In this document: piece by piece, positions 34,145 through 42,504 of the stretch | How positions within the stretch are numbered: the first letter of the stretch is position 1 | Layout of the letters: every line of letters begins with the position of its first letter | Origin: Lachnospiraceae bacterium | GTDB taxonomy: Bacteria > Bacillota > Clostridia > Lachnospirales > Lachnospiraceae | Reading direction: 5' to 3' | Assembly: GCA_017508825.1 (NCBI GenBank) | Contig: JAFWRC010000281.1 | Location: 1 to 61,893, forward strand | DNA: 61,893 bases | Notes under the pieces: generated by a model | What the model saw: the letters and a program-made list of their open reading frames with translations, nothing else | Database searches by the model: none | Told to the model about the DNA's origin: nothing | Translations under genes and position numbers: made by a program

Positions 34145-34597
34145 ATGGGAAGAGAACAGAAAACAATGTTTATTATGATGGGAATCCAGGGGAGCGGAAA
34201 ATCAACCTTCTGCGCCAAAGTCCTGCCGGAAGCGGTAAGGGTCAATCTGGATACCCTACATACAAGGAATAAAGAGGCTATTCTGATCGCCGACTGTTTC
34301 GAAAAGGGCTGTGACTATGTTGTGGATAATACCAATCCGACAAGGGAAGACAGGGCGAGGTATATCCCGAAAGCAAAAGAGGCGGGATACCGGGTGATCG
34401 GCTATTTTATGCAGTCCCGTATTCAGGACTGCATTCAGAGAAATGTGCAGCGAACCGGAAAGGAACGGGTTCCGAACGGGGCAATCGCTATGACATCGAA
34501 TAAACTGGAAATGCCGTCTTATGAGGAAGGCTTTGATGAATTGTATTTTGTGAAAAATGAAAATGACAATATGGAAATCTGCGAATGGAGGGATTGA
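34145..34597 (+). CDS. P-loop kinase of the T4 polynucleotide kinase-like (AAA_33) type
   Basis: 150 residues; ATG at 34145. Walker A GIQGSGKST (residues 13-21), then VVDNTNPTREDRARYIPKAKEAGYRVIGYF, the DNTN plus Arg-lid pattern shared by T4 Pnk-like 5'-kinases and related P-loop kinases. It is a single kinase domain without phosphatase. Its stop lies 3 bp before the start of the Thg1-like gene, so the two are coupled. A role in phosphorylating RNA 5'-OH ends before 3'-5' nucleotide addition is inferred from the partner; zeta-toxin-like small-molecule kinases share the same motifs. Confidence 0.78.
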   Translation: MGREQKTMFIMMGIQGSGKSTFCAKVLPEAVRVNLDTLHTRNKEAILIADCFEKGCDYVVDNTNPTREDRARYIPKAKEAGYRVIGYFMQSRIQDCIQRNVQRTGKERVPNGAIAMTSNKLEMPSYEEGFDELYFVKNENDNMEICEWRD

Positions 34598-34599
34598 AG

Positions 34600-35358
34600 A
34601 TGAATTTTGATGAACTGGACAGCAAGATGCGTGTTTATGAGGAATCTCTGGATCAGGTATTGTTACCGGAGCTGTATATGGTAGCACGTCTGGACGGAAA
34701 CCGGTTTACCAGACTGACGAAAGAGGTCTGCAAATTTGAAGCGCCGTTTGATATCCGTTTTCGGGATATGATGGTTGAAACCGTTAAGGCGCTTATGAAT
34801 TACGGCTTCCGGGTGATCTATGGATACACCGAGAGCGATGAGATATCACTGCTCTTTCATCCGGAAGCGGATACCTTTGGGCGCAAGGTCAGGAAGTATA
34901 ATTCCCTTCTGGCAGGTGTGGCAAGCACAACTTTTTCTATGAAGCTGGGACAGCCGGGGATATTTGACTGCCGTATGGTGCCGCTGCCTACCGTGGAGAG
35001 AGTGCAGGATTTTTTCCAGTGGAGACAGGAAGATGCACACAGGAATTCGCTGAACTCGCACTGCTACTGGATGCTGCGTAAGCAGGGAAAGAGTGTCGGA
35101 GAAGCGACAAAGATGCTGGAAGGTCAGACGGTTGCCTTTAAGAATGAACTGCTTTTTCAAAACGGCATCAATTTTGATAAGCTTCCGAGCTGGCAGAAGA
35201 GAGGGATGGGAGTTTATTGGGAGACCTATGAGAAGCAGGGATTCAATCCGGTTACCGGTAAGGCAGAAAAGGCAGAACGTCGGGCTTTGAAGGTGGATGA
35301 GGAAATACCGATCGGTGAGGCGTATTCGGAGTTCATAGCGAATCTGTTGAAGGAGTGA
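34600..35358 (+). CDS. Thg1-like protein (tRNA 3'-5' polymerase family)
   Basis: 252 residues from the ATG at 34600, with GGAGGG seven bases upstream; the in-frame ATG at 34585 lacks a site. Metal-binding residues of Thg1 are in place: Asp32 in ARLDGNRFTRLT, and Asp80-Glu81 in YGYTESDEISLLF. Other family marks are FGRKVRKYNSLLAG, HCYWMLRKQGKS and the SWQKRGMGVYW region. Bacterial and archaeal Thg1-like proteins add nucleotides in the 3'-to-5' direction to repair tRNA 5' ends; eukaryotic Thg1 adds G-1 to tRNA-His. Which tRNA is served here is unknown. Confidence 0.9.
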   Translation: MNFDELDSKMRVYEESLDQVLLPELYMVARLDGNRFTRLTKEVCKFEAPFDIRFRDMMVETVKALMNYGFRVIYGYTESDEISLLFHPEADTFGRKVRKYNSLLAGVASTTFSMKLGQPGIFDCRMVPLPTVERVQDFFQWRQEDAHRNSLNSHCYWMLRKQGKSVGEATKMLEGQTVAFKNELLFQNGINFDKLPSWQKRGMGVYWETYEKQGFNPVTGKAEKAERRALKVDEEIPIGEAYSEFIANLLKE

Positions 35359-35371
35359 CCATAGAGACTGA

Positions 35372-35422
35372 CCACAGGGACGGTTCTCTGGCGAGAAACC
35401 AGCCGGAGAACCGTCCCCATGG
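35372..35422. repeat. REP-like palindrome, copy 2
   Basis: CCACAGGGACGGTTCTCTGG and CCGGAGAACCGTCCCCATGG arms, 14 bp after the Thg1-like stop codon. The central part (GCGAGAAACCAG) diverges from the other copies. Confidence 0.85.
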
Positions 35423-35541
35423 CTGATGTTAAAACAACTGATGGTTGAGTTCAATGAAATATAAGGTTATTGTTATTGAGATGGCTGGATAGTATACTTC
35501 CGGATATAAGGTACCTTAAATACAGTTAAGGAGACAAGTAA

Positions 35542-36594
35542 ATGGAGATTGGAAGTAAAATAAAGCAGCTCAGGTGCAGAGCTTCGTTAACGCAGGAGCA
35601 GTTGGCGGACAAACTTGGTTTGAGTGCGCAGGCAGTATCCAAGTGGGAAAATTCAGCGACAATGCCGGACATTAGTTTATTACCGGAACTGGCGCAGATT
35701 TTCGGGACTTCGATAGACGAATTGTTTGATCTGACTACAGAACAGAAGATCCGGCGTATTGAGAATCGTATGGATATTCAGGATGATCTGGAAGAAGATG
35801 TATTCCGCGAGTATGAGAGTTTCCTGAAAGAACAGATCTCAGATAGTGATAATAAGCAAAGGATTACGAGTGTGCTTGCATATCTTTATCATCATCGTAT
35901 GGAATCGTATGCAAGAAAGGCGGCGTATTATGCGCGTGAAGCTATACAGATGGAGCCGGAGAAAAAGGACTGCCAGTGGATCTTGCAGAAAGCGGAGGGA
36001 AGCGCTGCCTGGGATTGGAATATTGCAAACCATAGCAGAACGATCGAGTTTTACAAAAAACTGATAAGTGAAAGCGGCGAGAGGTTTCCGTCACCACGTC
36101 CGTATTATTATCTGATCGATAACCTGATCGCGGATCATCGGACAAAAGAGGCAAGGGTCTATTTGAAATGTCTGGAGGAATATCCGGAATTCAGACCGTA
36201 TAAGGCAAAGGTTTATGAAGCGGCCATAGAACTCGCGGAATATAATGAGCCCAAGGCGGATGAGATAATGGAAAAGGCTTTGGCTGATCATCATGATGAG
36301 CCGGGGCTTATGTATGAAGCTGCACAGTACTATGCTCGCAAATGTGACTATGAAAAAGCGATTCAATATTATGAAGCGTCTTTTGCTGCAGAAGAGAATA
36401 AAAAGCCTCGTTACACAGATGCATTAGACGGGATCGCGGATATATATGTGATCATGGACGACTATGGAAAAGCGGCAGAGACGAAGAAACGGATACTTGA
36501 TCTACTGAAAAATGAATGGGGATTTACAGAAGAGACCATAATCCATAAAACAGAAACTGAAATTCAGCAACTGAATATGCATGGAAGGGAGTGA
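35542..36594 (+). CDS. XRE-family regulator with TPR-like C-terminus
   Basis: 350 residues; ATG at 35542 after AAGGAGACAAG. Residues 5-60 are a Cro/CI-type HTH (IKQLRCRASLTQEQLADKLGLSAQAVSKWENS). A linker with TEQKIRRIENRMD follows, then helical tetratricopeptide-like repeats (about 90-345; EKAIQYYEASFAAEENK, YGKAAETKKRIL). Such proteins often sense a peptide or partner through the TPR part. It is coupled to the 34-aa membrane peptide that follows. Target genes are unknown. Confidence 0.9.
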   Translation: MEIGSKIKQLRCRASLTQEQLADKLGLSAQAVSKWENSATMPDISLLPELAQIFGTSIDELFDLTTEQKIRRIENRMDIQDDLEEDVFREYESFLKEQISDSDNKQRITSVLAYLYHHRMESYARKAAYYAREAIQMEPEKKDCQWILQKAEGSAAWDWNIANHSRTIEFYKKLISESGERFPSPRPYYYLIDNLIADHRTKEARVYLKCLEEYPEFRPYKAKVYEAAIELAEYNEPKADEIMEKALADHHDEPGLMYEAAQYYARKCDYEKAIQYYEASFAAEENKKPRYTDALDGIADIYVIMDDYGKAAETKKRILDLLKNEWGFTEETIIHKTETEIQQLNMHGRE

Positions 36595-36595
36595 A

Positions 36596-36700
36596 ATGGC
36601 TGATGAAGCATTCACCTGTTTAATCATTGGAATAAATCTCATATTGTTTTCGTTTATCTTTATGATAAAAATGCGTGAAATAAGCCGGCTTCATAGGTAA
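36596..36700 (+). CDS. Small single-pass membrane protein, 34 aa
   Basis: ATG at 36596, one base after the XRE regulator's stop, with GGAAGGGAG as ribosome binding site inside that gene's end. The product is one hydrophobic helix (CLIIGINLILFSFIFMI) with a basic tail (KMREISRLHR). The coupling to an XRE-TPR regulator suggests a peptide partner or a toxin/signal, which is inference. Confidence 0.5.
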   Translation: MADEAFTCLIIGINLILFSFIFMIKMREISRLHR

Positions 36701-36757
36701 AAGAAATGATCCTGAAAAGGGGCGTACTCCATAACTACAGGAGTTAATCAGACACAT

Positions 36758-37240
36758 ATGTTAGGACTTGTATTAAATGAAGAAGGATATGCTACATACC
36801 CTTATAATGTATTTAAGCCGATCGAAGAATATGTAAAAGGGCTGAATTGGCGGATAACCAATGTGGAATGCGGGGGAGACGGAAGTGATCATATGTTTCC
36901 ATTTGAACAACAGGAAGATTCTTTCGTTGACGGGGAGACGTTGTTTGCTATGCTTCGGGAACATCCCGGAATACAATGGTGGTGGGGAGCCTTATCGGGA
37001 TTTCCGAAGGAGATCTCTTGGGATGAAATAAAAAGGAATCCGATCGTGGATCTGACTCTTCGGCAGCCCTATCTGGAGAATGTTTTGCATCATTTAGAAC
37101 CGAAAGCAGTCTTGGAAGTAATTGCTTTTGACAGTACGGAAACCTATCTATTGATCGATGATCAGGAAGTTGTAGATCGGATCATTTCAGCATTTCCCAA
37201 AGCGGAAAATCTTGATAAATATGTATTTGAGAAGGCATAA
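36758..37240 (+). CDS. Hypothetical protein, 160 aa
   Basis: ATG at 36758. It is acidic and soluble, with many aromatic residues (GIQWWWGALSGFPKEI) and YLLIDDQEVVDRIISAF near the end. The layout is a little like the DUF2691-type small proteins or immunity proteins, but I do not recognise it. No clear ribosome binding site is visible. Its end overlaps the start region of the DUF523 gene. Confidence 0.7.
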   Translation: MLGLVLNEEGYATYPYNVFKPIEEYVKGLNWRITNVECGGDGSDHMFPFEQQEDSFVDGETLFAMLREHPGIQWWWGALSGFPKEISWDEIKRNPIVDLTLRQPYLENVLHHLEPKAVLEVIAFDSTETYLLIDDQEVVDRIISAFPKAENLDKYVFEKA

Positions 37241-37244
37241 GCGG

Positions 37245-37664
37245 ATGAAAATTATGGTCAGTGCCTGTCTTGCGGGGGAAAACTGCAAGTATAATGGCGG
37301 AAATAACAGAAATGAAAAAATAATAGAATTGATTTCTCAAAATGAAGCAGTCCTTGTTTGTCCTGAGGTTCTGGGTGGACTGCCTACGCCGCGTATTCCG
37401 GCAGAGATCGTGGATGGGACTGTGATCAATAAAGATGGTATCAGTGTGGACAAGGAGTATCGGCGAGGGGCAGAACAGACGCTGAGAATTGCCGAACGGG
37501 AGAAACCGGATATCATCATCCTGCAGTCAAGAAGTCCGAGCTGCGGAGTGAACCAGCGGTATGACGGAACATTTACGGGAACAAGGATAGATGCGCCGGG
37601 TATAACGGCAGAACTCCTGATCAAAAACGGATTTCAAGTAATTGATATAGAAGATTTGCAATGA
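37245..37664 (+). CDS. DUF523 family protein
   Basis: 139 residues from the ATG at 37245. Signature DUF523 text: VSACLAGENCKYNGGNN (two Cys), VCPEVLGGLPTPRIPAEI (third Cys) and LQSRSPSCGVNQRYDGTFTG (fourth Cys, SPSCG). It is full length for the single-domain form. The family function is unknown; the four conserved Cys suggest a metal site or thiol chemistry. It is followed by a cinA fragment. Confidence 0.88.
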   Translation: MKIMVSACLAGENCKYNGGNNRNEKIIELISQNEAVLVCPEVLGGLPTPRIPAEIVDGTVINKDGISVDKEYRRGAEQTLRIAEREKPDIIILQSRSPSCGVNQRYDGTFTGTRIDAPGITAELLIKNGFQVIDIEDLQ

Positions 37665-37674
37665 GGCTAAGATC

Positions 37675-37953
37675 ATGCAGGGCGTTCCGGCAGAGGTGAT
37701 CGGGAAATATACGGTATATTCGAAGGAAACCGCTGAGGCAATGGCAAGAGCGTGTGCTGATGCATATAAGGCTGACATAGGGATAGGCGTAACGGGAACG
37801 ATGGGCAATATAGATCCGGCGAACAGGGGCGCTTCTCTGGTTGATCGGTATGCGGCTGAAGTAGCCGGTAGGCTGCAGGAAATGGGAGCAACCTTATCTA
37901 AGGAGAAGACTTCGCCGTTGGGTAAACTGCTGAAGAAGTTCAAAGGTAAATAA
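37675..37953 (+). pseudogene. Fragment of a CinA C-terminal (nicotinamide-nucleotide amidase) domain
   Basis: 92 codons. The first 50 residues (VPAEVIGKYTVYSKETAEAM, IGIGVTGTMGNIDPAN) match the middle of the CinA amidase domain, which normally covers about 160 residues. The N-terminal start of the domain with its catalytic region is missing, and after DPAN the text changes to an unrelated helical tail (YAAEVAGRLQEMGA, SPLGKLLKKFKGK). It looks like two gene remnants joined by a deletion; the tail resembles the end of small flavodoxin-like proteins only weakly. Confidence 0.6.
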
Positions 37954-38174
37954 AACGATGAGACTTATTGACGGGATGCGCGTTTGGAAAGAATGCATCC
38001 GGCAAGAGCATAACTATATGAGGAGCCAAAATGTTAAGACCGGAAGAAGTTTGGTAATGTGGTGGACGATAAAAAGTATAAGGAAGGTGAAGTACTGTCG
38101 CTTTATTATTCCGAGATATGAACACAAAACCATAAAAAAGGGACGTACCCCATATAGGGGGGATGAGATGACAG

Positions 38175-38204
38175 GTGGGCGTATCACGCTCCCGAATTTT
38201 TTTG
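38175..38204 (+). terminator. Possible terminator before the sigma factor
   Basis: GGGCG and CGCTCCC pair around TATCA, followed by GAATTTTTTTG. The remaining 37954-38276 stretch shows no gene I can support; it has a GGGACGTACCCC motif (38138) that resembles GGGGCGTACTCC at 36719. Confidence 0.5.
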
Positions 38205-38276
38205 TAACCTTTTTGCCTCCCGGATCGTATTATTGGTGAAAGGCCTTTCGGAATATGATTTTTGGGGACATTTGTT

Positions 38277-38777
38277 ATGAGAGAACCTGTTGAAAAACTG
38301 ATAGAACAGTATCAGAAGCATGTATTTGCGGCAGCCTTCAGTGTATGTCAGAATATTGCGGATGCAGATGATGTCGTGCAGGATACATTTTTGAAGTATC
38401 ACTGCTCCAAAAAGGAATTTTCATCACAAGAGCATATAAAAGCCTGGCTGCTGCGGGTGGCGATCAATAAAGCCAGGGATCATACACGGAGCTTCTGGAA
38501 AAAGAACACAGTATCTATGGAAGAGCTTATGATGGCGTCACCGGATCAGGAAGAACTGACGCTCGCGCAGAAAGACGAGGGGAAGAGGATTCTGGAAAAT
38601 GTCATGAAGCTTCCGGCCAAATACCGTATTGTGATACATCTGTTTTATTATGACGACCTTTCGGTTGCGGAGATCGCGAAGATCCTGGAGTTGAGCGAAA
38701 GCAACGTCAAAACACGGTTGTCGCGTGCCCGCAACATGATGAAAAATGAGATTCTGGAGGTAGAAGCATATGTATGA
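38277..38777 (+). CDS. ECF-type RNA polymerase sigma factor
   Basis: 166 residues from the ATG at 38277 (GGGGAC upstream). Region 2 is visible as VFAAAFSVCQNIADADDVVQDTFLKYH and region 4 as LPAKYRIVIHLFYYDDLSVAEIAKILELSESNVKTRLSRAR. The length is typical for ECF sigma factors. It overlaps the next gene by eight bases; that gene encodes a membrane protein of the anti-sigma layout. It probably directs its own operon and a small stress regulon. Confidence 0.92.
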   Translation: MREPVEKLIEQYQKHVFAAAFSVCQNIADADDVVQDTFLKYHCSKKEFSSQEHIKAWLLRVAINKARDHTRSFWKKNTVSMEELMMASPDQEELTLAQKDEGKRILENVMKLPAKYRIVIHLFYYDDLSVAEIAKILELSESNVKTRLSRARNMMKNEILEVEAYV

Positions 38778-39441
38778 GAATGAGATCTACAGAAAAACTG
38801 TTGATATGATCGGAAGTAAAACGGTGATCACAGCCGATTTGCTGGAGAAAAGAAAGAAAGAACGGAAAAAGAGGCGATTGCAGAAGGCAGTATATGCGCT
38901 TGCGGCATGTATGGTGTTGTTTATAGGTTCGAATGCCGTAACATATGCCATGGAGGGCGAAGCGTGGTTATCCTATGCCTTTAGCTCAAAGACCGGAAAC
39001 GGTGGAGAGATCGCTCTTGAAGAATATACATCGGATGAGATAAACGATATTTCTCTCATATCTTTGGAACTTAAGGGCAATGACAGTATTGAATATTTTA
39101 CACAGGAAGATGGCAGCCTGTTTTTTGTTTTTGGCGACATGAAAGAGGATATCACCGATATATGCACAGGAACCGGTCATTATGATCATGAGTATTATGA
39201 CGAAGACGGGATCCGTCATGTGATAGTGATCGGATGCACGAACGGAGAACCGGAGTGTGCAGAGTATATTTTTAATGAGAATGGCTATGTATTCTGCCTG
39301 GCTCCCTGTATACAAAACAGCGCGGAAGAAGATGATCTGCATTTATACATGGTCAACTCTCCGCTAGGAGGCGATATCCGATATGAAGAAGGCAAACCGG
39401 CCTGGCTGGCGAGCGCAGAAAAGGATCTTGGTCTGAGGTGA
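38770..39441 (+). CDS. Putative membrane-bound anti-sigma factor
   Basis: 223 residues; the ATG at 38770 overlaps the sigma factor. About 40 cytosolic residues, very basic near the membrane (RKKERKKRRLQK), one membrane helix (AVYALAACMVLFIGSNAVTYA), then an extracytoplasmic domain of about 150 residues with YFTQEDGSLFFVFGDM and Cys residues. The layout fits an anti-sigma or sensor partner of the ECF sigma; no known anti-sigma domain is recognised. Confidence 0.75.
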   Translation: MYENEIYRKTVDMIGSKTVITADLLEKRKKERKKRRLQKAVYALAACMVLFIGSNAVTYAMEGEAWLSYAFSSKTGNGGEIALEEYTSDEINDISLISLELKGNDSIEYFTQEDGSLFFVFGDMKEDITDICTGTGHYDHEYYDEDGIRHVIVIGCTNGEPECAEYIFNENGYVFCLAPCIQNSAEEDDLHLYMVNSPLGGDIRYEEGKPAWLASAEKDLGLR

Positions 39442-39507
39442 GTTCGGCCGAAAAAGCCCATCCGAAAGCTGAAAAAATGGGCCGGAAGATCCGGCGAATA
39501 CACTATA

Positions 39508-39541
39508 CCGCTTATCATGTGGCAGGATAAGCGGCTTTTTG
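39508..39541 (+). terminator. Terminator of the sigma/anti-sigma operon
   Basis: CCGCTTATC and GATAAGCGG form a stem followed by CTTTTTGA. Confidence 0.8.
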
Positions 39542-39740
39542 ATGGGCAGTGGGAATATGCAGACTTCAGTGGATTTTGAAAAATAAACTTTACAACAAGG
39601 AACAAGCGTTCTATACTGTTTTATGAGTTGACGATAGAAATATAACACAGAACAAATCTGACAGTTTATCTGCCACAAAAAATAAATAGACATAAATGGC
39701 ACGATAATGTGTAATAAGACTATTAAAAGGACAGAAATGG

Positions 39741-39875
39741 CGTGATAAAGCTGAAGTTTATTTATGGGGAACCAGAATAGGCATTATTTATCAGGACATT
39801 ACAAAAGCATATGCATCCTTTGAGTATGACAAGGATTTTCTGAAAAGCGGTATTGGCAGTACAGTTATTGTTTGA
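39741..39875 (+). pseudogene. hipA N-terminal remnant
   Basis: The frame reads RDKAEVYLWGTRIGIIYQ then YASFEYDKDFLKSGI, the N-terminal motif of HipA-type kinases, and stops at 39875. The kinase core is gone. The rest of 39442-40035 is AT-rich with a second unrecognised frame ending at 40033 (NMQYDPQWKVQYEDAIIPP). No intact partner (hipB) is seen. Confidence 0.6.
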
Positions 39876-40035
39876 AAATCGAGAGTGGTGAAACGAGAGA
39901 TAGTTTGGTCGTAAATGGAAATATGCAATATGATCCGCAGTGGAAAGTGCAGTATGAAGATGCGATAATACCACCATTACGAACGGTTTTGGATGTTAAC
40001 TGCGGAGAATTTGCAGGAGGGGACAGAGTATAAAT

Positions 40036-41022
40036 ATGAGCGTTCTACAAGCATCTGATCTGAAACAGAGATTGAGTAAATATTATAAACGATTAGATAA
40101 GTTTAACGAGACTGCAAAAAGCAAATCAGAAGGGGATGAGTATAAATACTTAAAATACTTTATCAATTTCTGGTCTTATTCATGTGCTTCTGATGAAGAG
40201 ATTGAAGCATTATGTATTGATACATTGAAAAGCAGTTTAAAAGAGAAAAACTATTCTTTGATGCAGGCCACAATGCATTTTCTGAACAAAACGGATCTGC
40301 TTTGGCATAGTAATAATGGCTGTGACCATTCTTACATGGCCTATCATATTGTGAAATATCTTTCATCCGCGGAATATAACAATCTGTACAGGGCATTTCC
40401 GAAGGGACTTTCGCTTGCGGCAAATGGACATACGATGAATGTACATGCGGCAAATCTCATACTCTGTTTGTTATATAACGATGACTATGAAAGAGATAAG
40501 GTTGTAGAAAAGGCGAGAAAATATATCATATCTAAGCAACCAAGATGGGACAGGGCATTTGTGGCTTGCATATTAGGGACTTTGGAGCATGATACGGAAC
40601 TGTTATCTGAGAATCTGCAGGTTGTGTGTGAAACGCTATCCAAAACGGATGTGACGGCTTTTGAAAAACTGCAATGTCAGTTTGCCTATGGGCTGCTTGC
40701 TATTGCATATAATAATATGCCGCCTGAGGAATTTGCATCCATTCGATTGCCGGAATATAAGAATTTCGACCCGGAATATTTAAAATGGCTGATCAAAGGT
40801 GAATTTACAGAAGAAAACCTGATCGAGTTCGGGAAGCCTTATGAAATTTTAAATACCGTTATTTCAGCGCCCGTTTCTCATACTTTAGTCTTTCAGCCTT
40901 ACCTTAATGAAGATGTTCCGGCAAGGCAAAAAAAGCAATTCTTTATGGATTGCGACAAGATGAATGATGAACTGATCCAATATGTGATGAAAGCATCGCA
41001 GGGAAATAGCAGTTTAATTTGA
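40036..41022 (+). CDS. Hypothetical helical protein, possibly immunity-protein-like
   Basis: 328 residues; ATG at 40036 after AGGAGGGG. It is almost all alpha-helical, with no signal or membrane segment (LKYFINFWSYSCASDEEIEAL, RAFPKGLSLAANGHTMNVHA, FVACILGTLEHDTELLSENL). The pattern reminds me of large helical immunity proteins such as Imm49, but the match is impressionistic. It sits after a hipA remnant and before a lipoprotein whose start region it overlaps. Confidence 0.75.
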   Translation: MSVLQASDLKQRLSKYYKRLDKFNETAKSKSEGDEYKYLKYFINFWSYSCASDEEIEALCIDTLKSSLKEKNYSLMQATMHFLNKTDLLWHSNNGCDHSYMAYHIVKYLSSAEYNNLYRAFPKGLSLAANGHTMNVHAANLILCLLYNDDYERDKVVEKARKYIISKQPRWDRAFVACILGTLEHDTELLSENLQVVCETLSKTDVTAFEKLQCQFAYGLLAIAYNNMPPEEFASIRLPEYKNFDPEYLKWLIKGEFTEENLIEFGKPYEILNTVISAPVSHTLVFQPYLNEDVPARQKKQFFMDCDKMNDELIQYVMKASQGNSSLI

Positions 41023-41030
41023 GGGAGCGT

Positions 41031-41900
41031 ATGAAAAGATTACCGGGTATAATATTCATAGTATTGTCGTTAGTTCTTGCGGGCTGCTCAAATCCTATGG
41101 CAGGGCAGATCATGGACGGCGATGGCTCGATACGGACTTTTGACTATACACAGATCACGCAGGAAGAAGCAGAACGGATGATGGCACAGGAAGAAGATTA
41201 TGTGATCGTTGATGTCAGAAGGGAGGATGAGTATGCCGAAGGACATATCCCCGGGGCGATACTTATCCCAAATGAAAGTATACAGGAATACGAAGCACCG
41301 GATGAGCTGAAGGATTCGGATCAGATCATACTGGTATACTGCCGGACCGGACGGCGGAGCAAGGAAGCGGCGGAGAAACTTGCCAGGATGGGATATTCGA
41401 GAGTTTATGAGTTTGGCGGGATCGTGGACTGGGAAGGTGAGGTAGAAGTAAGCAGTCAAAACACCGATGCGTTTGCTCTTGCTGCTGTCATAAATGATAA
41501 CAGCGATATTGACGTACCGCTGTTGGGCGTTGTCAGCACAACGGATGGCGGTTCATCGTCCGGGGGAGGCGGGACGGAAGCGGTTCCTTACAGCAGCTAT
41601 GATGGAGAGGTTAAAGCCTATGCTTTTCCGTATCCTTCAGATAGTGAAACGGTCTATTGGACACAGATATACATTGAGAATGATACCAATCACATATTGG
41701 GGATCCATAACGGCGACGCTGCTTCGGATATTCAGGCTGTGATGGATGAATACGGATATACGTTTAAAGAAAGCACAGAACATATATATACATCCAAGGA
41801 CTGCGATCATAAAGATACTTACAATAATGGCGATGTATATTTCTATTTTTATATGAAAGGCGATGCATTGGTCTACTATCTGGTAAGCGTGCATGACTGA
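41031..41900 (+). CDS. Rhodanese-domain lipoprotein
   Basis: 289 residues from the ATG at 41031 (GAGGGAGC upstream). Lipobox LVLAGC puts the acylated Cys at residue 19. Residues about 38-135 are a rhodanese domain (DVRREDEYAEGHIPGAILIP) with the active-site loop VYCRTGRRS (Cys104). A Gly/Ser linker (GGSSSGGGG) leads to a C-terminal domain of about 100 residues (VYWTQIYIENDTNHILGIHN) of unknown family. It may move sulfane sulfur or act as a thiol redox protein on the cell surface. Confidence 0.88.
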   Translation: MKRLPGIIFIVLSLVLAGCSNPMAGQIMDGDGSIRTFDYTQITQEEAERMMAQEEDYVIVDVRREDEYAEGHIPGAILIPNESIQEYEAPDELKDSDQIILVYCRTGRRSKEAAEKLARMGYSRVYEFGGIVDWEGEVEVSSQNTDAFALAAVINDNSDIDVPLLGVVSTTDGGSSSGGGGTEAVPYSSYDGEVKAYAFPYPSDSETVYWTQIYIENDTNHILGIHNGDAASDIQAVMDEYGYTFKESTEHIYTSKDCDHKDTYNNGDVYFYFYMKGDALVYYLVSVHD

Positions 41901-41909
41901 CAGGAGATT

Positions 41910-42470
41910 ATGATGATATCAGCGGAAGAGGCGATTGAAAAACTGAAAAAGGGGAATGAACAGTATGTTGCGATCGATACATTTCATACGGATGTATCGC
42001 CGACGATACTGGAGCATTTTGCAAAGAACGGGCAGGAGCCGTATGCGATCATTATCGGATGTTCGGATTCCAGGGTTATACCGGAGAGGATATTCCATGC
42101 GGCGATCGGAGACCTATTCACGATCCGTGTGGCCGGCAATGTGATCGATGATCATCAATTGGGCAGTATCGAGTATGCCGCAGGACATCTGGGGACGAAT
42201 CTGATCGTGGTGCTCGGGCATACCCAGTGCGGCGCGGTAACCGCGGCCATCCATCACGATCCGGACGGATATATCAAGTTTATCACGGATGAGATCAAGC
42301 GCGCGATCGGGCAGGAAACGGATGATCGGAAGGCTGCGATGCTCAATGTAAAGCAGAGCATCGATATCATAGAATCCAGTCTGGAGATCCAGAAGGATGA
42401 AGAACACGGGCTGAAAGTGGTCGGCGCGGTCTATGACATAGAAGACGGAACGGTAGAGTTCATGGTTTGA
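41910..42470 (+). CDS. Beta-class carbonic anhydrase
   Basis: 186 residues; ATG at 41910 (or 41913) after CAGGAGA. The zinc site of beta carbonic anhydrases is complete: Cys51 and Asp53 in GCSDSRV, His104 and Cys107 in GHTQCGAV. RVAGNVIDDHQLGSIEYA is also typical. It interconverts CO2 and bicarbonate in the cytosol. Slightly shorter than most (about 200-220). Confidence 0.95.
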   Translation: MMISAEEAIEKLKKGNEQYVAIDTFHTDVSPTILEHFAKNGQEPYAIIIGCSDSRVIPERIFHAAIGDLFTIRVAGNVIDDHQLGSIEYAAGHLGTNLIVVLGHTQCGAVTAAIHHDPDGYIKFITDEIKRAIGQETDDRKAAMLNVKQSIDIIESSLEIQKDEEHGLKVVGAVYDIEDGTVEFMV

Positions 42471-42504
42471 ATTCAAAAGGGAAATAAAACGTGGAGTGAT
42501 GGTT

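Noticed and set aside
37958-38239. 93-codon plus-strand frame
   Set aside because: No domain, composition unlike neighbours, crosses the terminator-like hairpin at 38175, and lies between a cinA remnant and the sigma factor gene.
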